Source: Oenanthe sinensis
Taxonomy: Eukaryota; Streptophyta; Magnoliopsida; Apiales; Apiaceae
Length of the DNA: 64,000 bases
Direction: 5' to 3'
NCBI GenBank assembly: GCA_028671895.1
Contig: CM053813.1
Span: 11,532,001-11,596,000 of the forward strand
Of this stretch, positions 44,915 to 56,071 are shown piece by piece. A program made the position numbers and the translations under genes. How positions within the stretch are numbered: the first letter of the stretch is position 1; the number at the start of each line of letters is the position of its first letter. Below the pieces are notes generated by a model, which saw only the letters and a program-made list of their open reading frames with translations, was not told the origin of the DNA and ran no database searches.

Positions 44915-47599
44915 CTTTCTCTCCTTCACATCAAATTTCTTCAGAAAATGTTTTGATAGACAATCAAGCATTTTCAGATTCTCCTTCTTTGTTACTCAAG
45001 GAGAAGCCAACACTCCATTCTGAATTTTCTTCCCAGGAAGTTCAGGATTCCATTTCTCAAATCATCTCAAATGTAACTTCTCAAATAATTACATCAAATG
45101 TTTCTACTCCATCAATTGATGTCTCAACATCAATTGATATTCAGCCATCGACTGATAAGCCATCGATCGATACTCAAGATCAATCGATGGGTATGCATCA
45201 ATCGATGGATATCCTAAACACCTCATCAACTGATATTTTCTTAACATCAATTGATACCCAATCAATTGATGTTGCACAAACACTTATAGGATTGAGTGAG
45301 TTGAGTGAGAGGCAGGATTGCAGCCTGGAAAAAGGAGAGGGAGTGAGTGAGGTCATTCCTATTTCTTCCAGGAATGAGAGTGAAACACTTGAGGGCCCCA
45401 CCTTAGAAGGTGCACAGATATTGAGTGAGGGAGATGTGAGGTTCCAGGATGAGATTCTGATGAAAAATAGAGAGATGAGTGAGTGTGACAGAAAAATTCT
45501 TGAATATGCTCAGGAGTTGGAGAATGAATTGATGTCTGAGGAGGAGGGAGTAAAGGAGTTAAGGGGAGTCCCTAATGCAAATGAAGCAGGAGGAAGTGGT
45601 GTAGAGAAAGAAGCTAAATTATTGGAGGAAGTAGCTGTTGCAGATATGGAAGTTGATGCAGGTGACTTGGATCCAAGCAACTTTATCCATCCTGATCCAA
45701 GGTACCAAGGACTAGCCACATCAAGCAATAGGGATACTGAACAACTCTTAGGCATTGATCATACTGAACACAGAACTAGAAACTTGAAGGAAAGTTTGGT
45801 CAATGTCACAGATGTCTGTCATATGACTCCTGGTGATCTAGAAAGTGATTCAGATGAGGAGCCATGGATGAGTACCATTGATGGTTCTCTTGAAGATGCA
45901 GAAACAGAGATCCTATCAAAATACAGAAGGGCAATGATGGAGGTGAACATTGAAGACTTAACTCACAGGAGAATTGCCACTTGCATGAAGGGTCAGTTAA
46001 AATTGCAGAAAATGACAGTCACTGGCATAAGAAGGGAATTGGACAGCATCAAAGATTCAATCTCAATAAACAAGGATGTGTTGGAAAGAAGATTGGATGA
46101 GAAACTGCCAATGAACACTCTGGTGCAAATTAAGGATAAATTATTTAAGGAGTCAAAGAATTTTTCTGCCTTGGAAAGGAGAGTAGAGTCCATAGAAACT
46201 AAGATGGAAGCTATAATTAGAGGACAAACTCTACATGCTGAAATTCTTCAGAAGTTTCTTGACAGAATGCCACCACCTCTTAATTGTGATGATAACAAAA
46301 ATGGGGAGAATACAAAGAAGAATAATGATAAAGATGGTGATGGTGGTGTTGGAGGAGCTGGGAGTGATAATCCTAGAGTCAGTTTGGGTGGTCACAGCAG
46401 GACCTCAAAAAGTGGTGCAAGTGGCAGTGGAAGTTATAAGGGTCAATCTTCAAAATATTCCAAAGATGACATGGAACAGAAAAAGAGAGATGCTAAGAAA
46501 TTTGAAGATGATTTGGAAGCTAGAAGAAATTCTAGAGAAAAGGAAACTCAACTAATGATTGAGAGGGAAAGACAAAAACTTGAAACCCTAAAAAAGAAAC
46601 ACTGAGTTGGTTGCAAAGGCTGCAGAGTCAGAAAAATTAGATGAATTTATTGCTCAAATCAGAGTAGTAAATGAAAGTGCAAAAGGGGACACTCAGGAAA
46701 GCAACTCAAATACAGAAGCTTTTCTTCAATTGGATGTTGAAGCACTTAAAGAAAAGAAGAAAGGGAAAGCAATAGTGATTGAAGAAGAGAAGAAGAAGAA
46801 AACTGAACCAGTAGGCCAAAAGCTACTTCAAGGAGCCATCACTACAGGAATCTCAGATTCCTCAAGGAGAGAAAAGGAGATTGAAGAGATTGCTAGACAG
46901 ATGAAAATGCAATGGCATTTGGAAGAGCTACATGCAGAGCAACCATTGAGAAAAAGGAGAAAAATAGCAATGGCCCAGAAAAGGGCAGATTCATCTCAGA
47001 AGATGGTGGTTCAGGAGAATCCTCAAGTCATTCAAGGAGAAACAAAGGAGGAAGTGACATTTGAAGGATACCAATTAAAAAGAACTCCAGTTGTAAGTGA
47101 GAAAGGATTAATTGGAGTTAGAACCCATCCTGCAACTTCAAATCAAGAGGAATCCATGAGGTTGGAGTATGAAAATGGTTCTAAACTCACTTACTCAATA
47201 AAGGTGATTATGAAGTAGGGCTACAATGTGTTGAAGACAATTCTACCTCTTCTAAACAAAAGGTATAAACTCAATGTGACTATTTCTCAGGAAATCCAAC
47301 AACAAATCTCAAAGCTGAGGAGAGCAAAAGATGAAGCTGAACCTGATTCTCCTTTCAAGCTATGGAAATCTCAAGTCAAGAAGGTGGTGTTGGAACTAAA
47401 GTATGCCATGATTTTTACAGATGTGGAAGACACTACAAAATTCTTTGATATCTGCAAATATCTGGACAAAATCACAGATGAGGAAATCCACTATCTTATG
47501 AGGCAACTTGGGAAAACTGACAGAGATGAAGCAATATTGAGGAGCACCTTTATGAGGCAATTAAAAGAAAATGCTGAAAAGAAGAAGAAGAATAAGTAA
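44915..47599 (+). pseudogene. copia-2 second ORF, C-terminal part
   Basis: It resumes after copia-3; the ATG at 44758 that opens this frame lies in the copia-3 LTR and is not its start. 44915-46605 is open, a frame change follows at ~46600 to 46607-47218, then a stop and 47228-47599. Content: a Ser/Asp repeat made by the palindrome array (45109-45272, SIDVSTSIDIQPSTDKPSID), an acidic stretch (DRKILEYAQELENELMSEEE), a coiled coil near 45990-46260, a Gly/Ser-rich stretch, and a Lys/Glu-rich helical end with KEKKKGKAIVIEEEKKKK and FKLWKSQVKKVVLELKYAM. Function unknown; similar in build to the copia-3 ORF. Confidence 0.72.
45109..45272 (+). repeat. Palindrome array inside copia-2 second ORF
   Basis: About nine copies of TCAATTGA, TCGATCGA, TCAATCGA and TCAACTGA in 164 coding bases, read mostly as Ser-Ile/Thr/Met-Asp. 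Same word as in the LTR of the element. Confidence 0.92.
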
Positions 47600-47785
47600 T
47601 TGAATATTGAAGACCATGAGGAATTGAAGACACTGGAACAGTCTGCAAAGAATAATCATCAACTGGTATTTCCTAAAAGTGCTATGAAAATTTCTTGATT
47701 CTATTTGAATGATTATAGTTAAGGGTTTTGTTATCATCAAGTAGATTTATGCCTGTTCATATCACAAACACAAATAGGGGGAGAT
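47600..47785 (+). other. copia-2 3' spacer with polypurine tract
   Basis: Short non-coding stretch ending in AAATAGGGGGAGAT (47772-47785), directly before the 3' LTR. Confidence 0.88.
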
Positions 47786-48897
47786 TGTTAGGAATCTACA
47801 TGTAATTTGATGATAATATTAATCTTAGAATCAGAGAAATTTTATTTGATGTAACTGATCAATTGATATGAAAGTTATAAATATCAATTGATCAGGAAAC
47901 CATTTATCAGTTGAAGTGTTTATCTGAATCAACTGATAATATGGATTGTAGCATAGGTGTACTTAGTCTATTTTCAATTGATAAGGTGTAAATCAATTGA
48001 TATTTTCATCAGTTGATACTAGAGTCAATTGATATAGGTCATCAACTGATGTGTAACTTAGACTGTTAAATTGTGATTATTTGAAGACAGGAAAATTATA
48101 CAAGTGAAGAATGATCAGTTGATATTGAAGCATCAATGGATAGAAGATCAATCGAAGAAACCAAGTCGAGAGTTGAAGACCATCAACTGATGTGAAGACC
48201 CATCAATTGATATATCGATTGATATCATTTATCAATCGATAAGGCAACTATACTTATCAATTGATGGATATCAAGATTAATCGAAGAACATTATCAGTTG
48301 ATGAATAAAGGAAGAGTCAATTGATATGCTTAACAGCAAATTATCAATTGACTGTGACAAAAAGGCAATCTGTCAGAGATCCAGAAAGACAAAAGAACAC
48401 CTATGGAAGACAGTCTATGATGACTGTAAAGACTCAATCAGAAGCTGTCTTTCAAACCTTTATTCTAAAATAGAAAAAGGTAAAAGGAAGGTAGGTAGAA
48501 ACAATCCTAGAATAGGAATTGTAAAAGCACACTTGTGGTATATAAACAAGTGCAGCAGCATTATTAGAAAATAGACAAGTTAGACAATATTTCTCAATCA
48601 ACTGTTCTAGTTTGAGTGCATATTTGTAAGAACAGTTGATTTATTTTCTAATCTTGTAAAAACGAAGCTAGGTTTATTTCTAATCTAGGAACATTGAGCA
48701 AAAATATACACTGATGGAAAAACCAATCCATCAGTAATTTTAAATCTTTGTTCAGTTTATTTTTCAGTCTTAATTTGTTTGAACATATTCTCTCTAATTC
48801 TCAAATATCAAGAACAAATATTAGAACAAGCAAAAAGTTTTAATATTTGTATTCAACCCCCCTTCTACAAATATTGACATTGTTTTAGAGAATAACA
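47786..48897 (+). repeat. copia-2 3' LTR
   Basis: 1112 bp, starts TGTTAGGAATCTAC, ends GAGAATAACA, followed by the duplication GAAGC (48898-48902). It carries the TCAAYTGA array at ~47857-48352 and the TATA box at 48539-48546. Several differences from the 5' copy fall inside palindromes (for example TTATATTGATA against TTCAATTGATA, and ATCAATTAAAG against ATCAATCGAAG). Confidence 0.93.
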
Positions 48898-51800
48898 GAA
48901 GCCGTATTATTATTATATGGAAGAAATAAGTGAATGTAAGTCATATTGTTTTTCGAAAAATTTCAATTATGCTACTAGTTTTGTGTAAAACGAGATATTG
49001 GAGTGCACACGACTTCTGTGAGATTTCAGAGGTGTATGACTTGAGGTTGTTTATAATATGTGCTATTAAGTCAACATATATAATAAATATGAGACTTCTT
49101 ATTAAATTAGTTCAACAAAATATATTTAAAGTCCTTTCGAAAGTCTTAAGAGTTTGAGAAACGGCGGAAGTAAATAGTGTTTTTTTGGGAAAATAGTTTC
49201 GTAAATTCTCGAAATAATTAAAGGGTATTAATTTAATAATAATAATTCATATTAGAATTACAAAATAAGATTTTGAGATTTTAAAACTTAAGTTTGATGA
49301 AAGAATAAAGTACGAGAATGAGATATTAAAACGTCGACGAGAAATTACGCGATTACCGCAAAACCCTTTTTAATCAAGCTTCCACCACACACCAACCACA
49401 CAAGATATTTTTCATTTCCTTCCCCCCTTTTGAAGAGCATCAGATCAGAGCTCATTTTTGGAGAAGAAATCCACACAACTTCATCATTCCTTGCTTGGTT
49501 TCTTCACTTGATAGCTTAAAATCGAAGGTATGAACATCATTCTTCCTTCTCTTTGATTCTTGCAAGCATTCATCCATGAAATCTCTAGCTATGATCCAAA
49601 GTATGATGAACATGAATAGTATTTTGAAAATTAAAAATTTTATTTCTTTGATTCTAGGTTTGATTTGTCTTGGTGGATGATTGTTATACCTTATACAAGT
49701 CATGGTTAGTATAGATTGAGCTTGGTTGATCCTAGAAATACAAGACTTGTTCATTTGATTTTAAATTACTTTTTCATAAGCTTGACTGATTTTATTGGCT
49801 TGACATTGTAGTATGATGTAGTATAATATTTTTTGAGGAGGTTTGATTGGTGGTTGGTTGATTTGTTGTAGTTTAGAAATGGAAAACATTAAAATTACAA
49901 ATGTCGTAATGCTGAATTTTTCTCACTGCTCAACTGTTGCGAAACCCGACTGTGATTCTTATATTTTCCTGACCAGTTCTTGATATGATTGCATAGAGGG
50001 CGATCTCTAGATCGTTTGTGTACTAATTTTGCATCATTCGGAGTTACGAGTTAAACGTTATGACTGTTTTACTAAAGGTATCGCATAACTTAGAAACCAT
50101 GTTAATAACCAACTTTGAGGCTATAATTAAAGTAGCTAGGGTGCTTAATTTCATGTGAAACTTTTATCTAAGATACTAGTGATGTCAAGGATGATCTGGA
50201 GAAAGATTCGAGTTAATTGGATTAAACCTCAATTTACTAAAAATTATAGTAGTTGGGTGTTTAAAGTGTGAATTACTAAAAAGTGACTAACTGCTTGTCA
50301 TCACTATAAAACGTAGAGATAAGTTGAACTTCGAGACTTAATTCCTATACGAGTTATATATGAAATTTGTTAAGGGATAACATAAGAACGTGAAGAGCTA
50401 AAGATGTAGTTTAAATCTTATAATTACGAGGTACTTATGAAGTCACGAAAGTAAGCATAAGTCAATAAAGAGTATAGAATTCTAAGTACTAATTTGAGAT
50501 TTTGTGCTTAATTCTTAGAGTATCGTCGAGGAAGGGAAACCAACCAACCTTGTAAGAAGTCCAGGCAAGTTTTCGAATCTTTTTACCTTTGGAATATAAC
50601 TTTTCATAAAGAGGTTCTGTTGTGTTATGGAACTAAACTTTCTTATAAACGTACATATATGCTTGTACTGTTTACTATTCATTAATTGTGCTTACTTATC
50701 AACTATGAATCTTATAAAGTTAGAGTGTGTATAAGTAGAGAATTAGGAGTGTTTTAAGAGTTGAGTTTCAGAGTTCATGTTCGAGGTTTTGACCGGGAGT
50801 TAGTGTGTGAGTTTCTAACAGTTTGTCAACAGAGTTTGGAGAGCTTTTCTTCAGAAATGTTTTGGATATTTTCAAATACTAAAGAAATATTTTGTTAAAT
50901 ATCCATTAAATCTTTAAAGTTTATTTATTGAAATATTTTTAATAAGAGGTTAAATATTATTCAAATAATTACTTAACCTTTGGGAAATTATTTTGAGTTA
51001 TTCAAAATGGATCTAAAACCTTCTGAAAATGATTTAGCTATCCAACAATCATTCTGAGAACTTTGGTAATTTTAAAACAACTCCCTGGTCGTGTGATTTT
51101 GAAAACTTCTTGTGTGAGAAATATTTGAGAAAAAAGAGATTATTTGACTATAAATCAACATGTGCATGTAAGATTACTTCCTCATAATTCTGAGAGTTAA
51201 TCAATCATCTGGTGTTGAAATCTGAGAAGAGAATGAGATGTGTTTTTGGACTGAATTCAATTTCCTTCCAATTAAATTATTCAATCGGACTGGAGTACTA
51301 GTAAAAGTTGACGTGCTTTCACGACGCATTATGTGTATGAAGTGTAAGAGTTTCCAGACGGGTATGCCATCAAGTATACTTTGGCCGAATGCGGTCAGGG
51401 TGACGCCTATCGGCGGATCATCCGCTACTAGTAGAAGAGTAGAAAAAAAGAGATGTCCCTCAGAGAGGCAATTGTGGGCGACTGATAACCGACCTATATT
51501 GTCACTATAAATTACTCCAATAAAATTCCATTCTTCCCGATTGGGATTTGACGTTATCACTGTAATAAAAACCTAGGTGCTGAGTTACCAATAGTGTTGA
51601 TGAGAGTTGAGAAATCATGTTGAGCATTCTATAGTGTTGTTGAGAGTTGAGAAATTGTGTTGTGCATTCCATTAGTGTTTTGAGCTATTTATTTATTTAA
51701 ACATATGATGTATGGTAAATTTCATATTTATATACTGTCTTTTATATTGAGATAAATTGTAGGTTATTATTGTTAAACTGCTATGATGTTTTAAATTATT

Positions 51801-52296
51801 GTTGGGCTATAGTAGCTCACTCTTGCATTGTTTTAAATTTTCAAACACAACAGATATGTGTGATGGCTTGCATGTTTCGGACTGCCCGCCAAAGCACAAG
51901 GGCAAAGAACCCTTATGAAAGAGGGATGTCAAGTATTCCAGAGTTAGACATGATCAGCTTGATAGGATTTCAACTTTTGATTGTCAGAATTATTTATAAG
52001 TACCATCTATGTTAAGACTTGTAAATTAAGTGACTTTTGAGCTTCCAATACAATTTCAAGTAGAAACTGCTATAGGGGCATAAACTGATTTGTGATATTC
52101 TGGGAATGTAAATAACTGGTACTTATCAACTGTTAATGTATATGTTTCATTTTCTGAGACTATGGCTCGAGTAAGTGTTGTGTTTAAGGGGGCCACTATA
52201 GTTGATAATTTTATTGTGGATCAGATATATATGTGATTATGAACAGGGATTGGACTGTGACGACCTCGATCTCTGACCCCGGGTCTAGGGGTGTCA
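48898..52296 (+). repeat. gypsy B 3' LTR, right piece
   Basis: Continuation of the LTR begun at 20389, starting with the right copy of GAAGC and ending GGTCTAGGGGTGTCA at 52296. Together the two pieces make an LTR of about 3.56 kb, a length fitting Tekay/Del elements. It is AT-rich with no real gene; small ORFs (48930, 49452 minus, 51201 minus, 51770) have no recognisable motifs. Chromodomain sequence of gypsy A starts four bases later, which fixes the end. Confidence 0.78.
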
Positions 52297-52299
52297 AAA

Positions 52300-52432
52300 A
52301 AGGTCTTGTGGAGAAATCCTCGAGTTGAGGAATCCATCTGCGAACTTGAGAGTGAGATGCTCGAAAAGTATCCCTACCTATTTACTTAGGCTGATTCTGG
52401 GGACAGAATCCTTTAAGGGGGAAGGTTATAAC
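52300..52432 (+). pseudogene. gypsy A pol end (chromodomain tail) and polypurine tract
   Basis: Thirty codons from AAG at 52300 to TAG at 52387-52389, starting KVLWRNPRVEESICELESEM and closing EKYPYLFT. This matches the end of the gypsy B chromodomain at 20260-20349 (VRVLWRN...VEESTWESESAILEKYHHLF) but is a second, separate copy, so it belongs to the element into which B inserted. TTTAAGGGGGAAGG (52412-52425) is the polypurine tract before the gypsy A LTR. Confidence 0.85.
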
Positions 52433-53800
52433 TATAACGCTCGTATAATTCGTATTATAATAATAATAAAAGGTTTTATTCCAGTTTGATGCATTGATTA
52501 TTTGTACATACTTAAATTATATGTTGTACTTATGTGACATGTATTTGATATCCGTATGTGCAAACCTTCCTATTTTTGAACGTAAATGCTTTTAAATGTA
52601 TTTTAAGCTGTTTTTAACTACAGTTTGAATTTTATAAAAATAATAGAGTGTCAAAAAATTATGATTGTTTTTGCATTACTTTCCTTACATATTTTGAACT
52701 TTTTAAAAATACGGGTTCATTTATTTTGAGCACCATGAGTTTTAAATAAATTTTCAAATCTTGTTATATACTGAAAACAATTATCTTCTAAATTCCATAA
52801 CTAATTATTGGAATATCCCAAATTCATGAAATATATTGCATTTTTCTCCTTGTATATTTAGAAACCTATTAAAAATATAAAATTATTTATTTTTGGCTTT
52901 AACCATTTTTGGCAGATTTTATATGGTTTAATATTTTTAAAACTATTTTTCTTGTAAACTCCATATTTAATTATTTACTCATCCTAAAAATATTTTCAAA
53001 ATATAGAGAGAAATCTTATTTTATTCTCTATAGTTTAAAAAATAATTTTTTAATATTTTTGAATAGCCTTCATTTTCATACCGATTTAATTCTAGTATTT
53101 TCGTTTGGTTTTATAAAAGAAATTAGAAAAACAAATTCTATTTAAAAAAATTCCCTAGCCTACCCCGTATACCCCCAGCCTTGTATTTCATTTCTATCAG
53201 ACCCTTCTAGTTCTCCATCTCTCTCTTGTATCTCAACTCTCTTGCTTCTCTCTCATCTGCATGGAAGCTCTTTTCTGGTTGTTTTCTGAGATTTGAAGCA
53301 AGATTCTTGCTCCTTTTTCATTCGTGTTTCTGGTATAGCCGTCTATGTATACGTTCGTACGTGTTGTGCTAGGGTCAAACGACTGTTGTGGGTTTGCTTT
53401 GAAGATTTTTGAATTGTTCTTTGTTGGTGTTGTCAAAAATGCAAATTATTACAATTATATTTTAAATTGGTAGAGTGTTGTGTTGGAAACCCCAATCCGG
53501 GCACCACTGAGACTTTTCCTCCACCGATGATGAACTACGGTGAATTGGTGGTGGGAACAGTGATAAAAATGAGTTCCGTAGATTATAAACTAGTTGTTTA
53601 GCTTGTGTTATTTTATGTATAGCAGCTGCGTGCAATGGGTTTAGAGGGCTGATTTTAAAACTTGATTGTTGTCTTGGTATGTTGTATTGAAGATTGGTAG
53701 AAGGGAATAATTTTGGTGTCGAATCAACCATTGTTGGGTTTCCACCGAAAGTTGTCGTCATCGGCCGTGACCTCCGGGGAGCCACCGAAATTTGTAGATG

Positions 53801-53832
<32 letters not shown>

Positions 53833-53836
53833 CTTT
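52433..53836 (+). repeat. gypsy A 3' LTR, truncated
   Basis: Starts TATAACGCTCG after the polypurine tract and matches the 5' LTR from 13896 for about 1.4 kb with roughly 10% difference. Similarity stops just after the (TA)n run (53801-53828) in ATTCAACTTTTT. The last ~2.25 kb of this LTR are missing, and copia-1 second-ORF sequence follows at once. Confidence 0.85.
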
Positions 53837-54321
53837 TTTTTCTGTCTTTTCTTTGAGTGAAGAGAATGGAGTTGACCTCTCCATTTCTAAACCACACTCA
53901 CAATCTTTCAAATATGTTAGAGCCTCCAGATAGTCTAGGGTTGTCAGCCAAGAGCCTGTTTCCTCTCAAAAGGATCATGTTTCTACAAAGAAGAGATCCT
54001 CAACCCCTAGGTTAGAAATAGTGTTTGAAGTTGTTGAGGGAGTAACTTAACATAGTGCAACAAATAAGGTTGGAAATATCAATGAATTCATAGAGGGTCC
54101 TAGTGTGCCTAAGAAGAAGAAGGCAAGTACATTAACCTCTATCACCGAGTCTGTGTCCTCTCAAAAGGGCACAGAACTCCAAAGGGACAATGGCACATTT
54201 CTAGGTGTCCCCTCTCAACAGGGGGCATCTATTGAACTTAGCCAGTCTCTTATGGCACCTTGTATAGAGTCTGCACCCCATGTTGAATTCACTCAACATA
54301 TGCCTTCACTTGCAGATACAC
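53837..54321 (+). pseudogene. copia-1 second ORF, fragment 1
   Basis: Lys/Ser-rich sequence in broken frames, clearest in 54105-54320: KKKKASTLTSITESVSSQKG, TELQRDNGTFLGVPSQQ. By eye it matches the tail of the copia-2 second ORF near 29119-29210 (VSQKTVDVNKDNTTSLLAFS), so it is the same protein family. The N-terminal globular part is missing because of the deletion at 53836. It is interrupted at 54321 by an S-family LTR fragment. Confidence 0.65.
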
Positions 54322-55097
54322 ATACTTTTGTTTATTGAAAACAATTGAGGATTATGTTTTATTTGATTATTTAATTAATATTTATTATGTCTTTATTTAC
54401 TGCGTTATAAATTAAAAGCATAATAAATGTCCTTAGAATATTAATACGCATTATATACCTTTAAGTATGTGACTTAAAAAATGAGATTATATAAATAGTA
54501 TTTTATTCCTAAAATTCCCTAGTCGAGTATTATTATTTAAGGACAATAATAATGCAATAAGACTAGTATGTTTGTTGACAGATGACCGTATCTCATTGGT
54601 CATAGGTATGGTGATACTAAAGTCAAGAACATAAGTGCATGTCTCAATGCATGACACTGGAAAGACCCGCCATAAGATTCTACATGTTAATAAGTGTCAT
54701 AAGGAATTCTCACTGTGATAATGATGTAATGATGCTATGACTTGAAATCATTATATTTCTATACGAGAATTAATATACTTTGATTACACTCAAAGTTACC
54801 TTTAACCAGGTAATGATAAAGGTGGACATTGGGTATGCTATGAATCATATGAGAAATATGAATGATAGATATAGGAATTAACCCTCCAATTTTAGGAGTG
54901 ATATTATTGGCCTCTTGATTAAGTGAGACTATGAAATGCATGACCATGCTCAAATATTGATTTGTTTCAATAGTCTACTCATTGATCAAGGAAACCAAAA
55001 TTAAACATTGAAGAGGATGACACTATACATGCCTCAAGTTTGATCTATAATATAAGGTTAAAGGGATTATATTACATTGCACATTACTTTCACGAAA
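54322..55097 (-). mobile_element. S-family LTR fragment, antisense
   Basis: Reverse complement of about 10815-11590 of the solo LTR, roughly 90% similar by eye, so about the 3' half of an LTR. The left end starts in ATACTTTTGTTTATTGAAAAC, without the terminal TGTTAGTATTGG; the right end stops in TTCACGAAA. Neither end shows a clear target duplication, so it was trimmed after insertion. It interrupts the copia-1 second ORF. Confidence 0.88.
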
Positions 55098-56071
55098 CCC
55101 TTTAGTCACAGACTTTACTGCTGTTAATGACACAATTACTGTCAACACTCCCATTGACAGTAACTTTGAAGATGAAGATGTTGTCAACAATCCTAATCCT
55201 AACAACAACTCTCAAGAATGAGAAGCACATCAAGATAGTGATTCTACTCCTATCTCCTCTATCATGAAGGTAAAATCTAAACCCACAGTGCAAGGTATAC
55301 CTGCTCAGTCCCTTGCACGTAGGATGAGTGAGGGTGTGAAAAAGAATAAGTGTAAAAGAAAAGAAAGAAGTGAGATTAAAAAAATTGAGAGGTAGGGAAA
55401 GACCCTGGTAAAAGGAGAGGGCCTTGAGCATGACCATAAAATAAAAGAGGACACCAAGATGAAGAACTTTAAGAGATGTATGAATGATGGCTTCCAGGTT
55501 GTGTTTGCTAAATTGAAAGAGATTGAGACTCAATTCACAATCCCTGCAGCTGCCAACTCAACTAAAGGGGAGAAGGAGGTTGGTGAAGTGTTTGTGACCG
55601 AGAAAGTTGAAAGGAGTGATAAGGAAGCTCAAGCTACATCACAGGGGAGGGCCAATTGGCATTGCTGTCCAAGGTGGCTACTGAGATGGCTGATAAGCTT
55701 GGAGGAAATAAGGTGGAGAAAGGAATTGTGATCAGGGAGAGAGTTGTGAAGGCCCCTATTCATGTAGTTGGGAAAGGAGAAGGTGTTTCACGAAGATTAT
55801 GATTATTTTATAGTTGAAGAGAAGGATGACTTGAATGATGAAGAAGCATATCTGCTAATGGTGGATGAAAATGAGAACATCAGGGTGTTCCAGGATGCTA
55901 GCTTCAATGACATGATAAATGCTCTTAGAAACTCCTCCAACAGATATCCCAGGAAATTTTCTGAAGCCACGAGGGAGTCATCAGTTGGAGCTGCTGTCAT
56001 TGTTTCAAAGACCAACAAATGGGTAATCTCTATTAGGACTGATGGTGGCTTCAATTGGTATATTAGCATGC
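55098..56071 (+). pseudogene. copia-1 second ORF, fragment 2
   Basis: Continues after the LTR fragment. Charged, Lys/Glu-rich stretches at 55260-55400 and 55459-55731 (KNFKRCMNDGFQVVFAKLKE, IETQFTIPAAANSTKGEKE), then 55768-56071 with YDYFIVEEKDDLNDEEAYLL and AAVIVSKTNKWVISIRTDGG. Frames change at ~55200, 55395 and 55735. The acidic helical composition resembles the C-terminal halves of the copia-2 and copia-3 second ORFs, but I cannot align it residue by residue. It is cut by the gypsy C LTR at 56072. Confidence 0.55.

Larger units (their letters stand above)
20553..48897 (+). mobile_element. copia-2: Sirevirus-like copia element inserted in gypsy B LTR, itself split by copia-3
   Basis: A complete element with two LTRs (1114 and 1112 bp), a perfect target duplication GAAGC (20548-20552 and 48898-48902), an initiator-Met primer site and a polypurine tract. 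Without copia-3 it is about 12.9 kb. Order: LTR, gag, protease, integrase, RT, RNase H, spacer, second ORF, LTR. The two LTRs differ at about 13 of the first ~405 bases (about 3%). Frame breaks at gag start, gag-pol border, RT and RNase H make it non-autonomous now. It carries the TCAAYTGA palindrome throughout. Confidence 0.93.
13896..53836 (+). mobile_element. gypsy A: Tekay/Del-like chromovirus inserted in copia-1 RNase H
   Basis: Bounded by a 5' LTR (13896-17615) and a truncated 3' LTR (52433-53836) that share TATAACGC, the block GTGCAAAC-TTCCTATTTTTGA and a (TA)n tract, at roughly 10% divergence. Internal parts that belong to A: primer-binding site, an upstream ORF, gag (18958-19630) and the last 29 codons of pol with polypurine tract (52300-52432). 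Everything between gag and that pol end is lost; gypsy B and its nested copia elements now occupy it. The end of A's 3' LTR is also lost at the (TA)n tract, so no right target duplication can be shown. Confidence 0.8.
8800..56071 (+). mobile_element. copia-1: 5'- and 3'-truncated Sirevirus-like copia element hosting the main nest
   Basis: The outermost copia of the nest. Parts in order: gag end (~8850-9112), protease and integrase (9137-10028 and 11616-12275), RT (12302-13168), RNase H (13169-13895), then after gypsy A the second ORF (53840-54321 and 55098-56071). Order PR-INT-RT-RH is that of Ty1/copia. The RNase H wording (DYAGCRIDRKST) and the presence of a second ORF after pol match SIRE/Maximus-type elements. 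It has no LTR left: the 5' end is joined to an Athila leader and the 3' end is cut by gypsy C at 56072. The end of RNase H, the pol-ORF2 spacer and the start of the second ORF are also missing around 53836. Confidence 0.8.

Noticed and set aside
44758..46605. 615-codon ORF starting at 44758 as one gene
   Set aside because: Its first ~52 codons are the end of the copia-3 LTR; the real content starts at 44915 and belongs to the copia-2 second ORF.
13896..52296. 13896-17615 and 20389-52296 as the two LTRs of one gypsy element around 17616-20388
   Set aside because: The two LTRs start and end differently and do not align by eye, and a second LTR matching 13896 exists at 52433, after its own pol end.
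52909..53145. Small AT-rich ORFs in LTRs and spacers (also 49452-49754 minus, 51201-51560 minus, 16358-16543)
   Set aside because: Short, low-complexity translations without motifs, inside LTRs.
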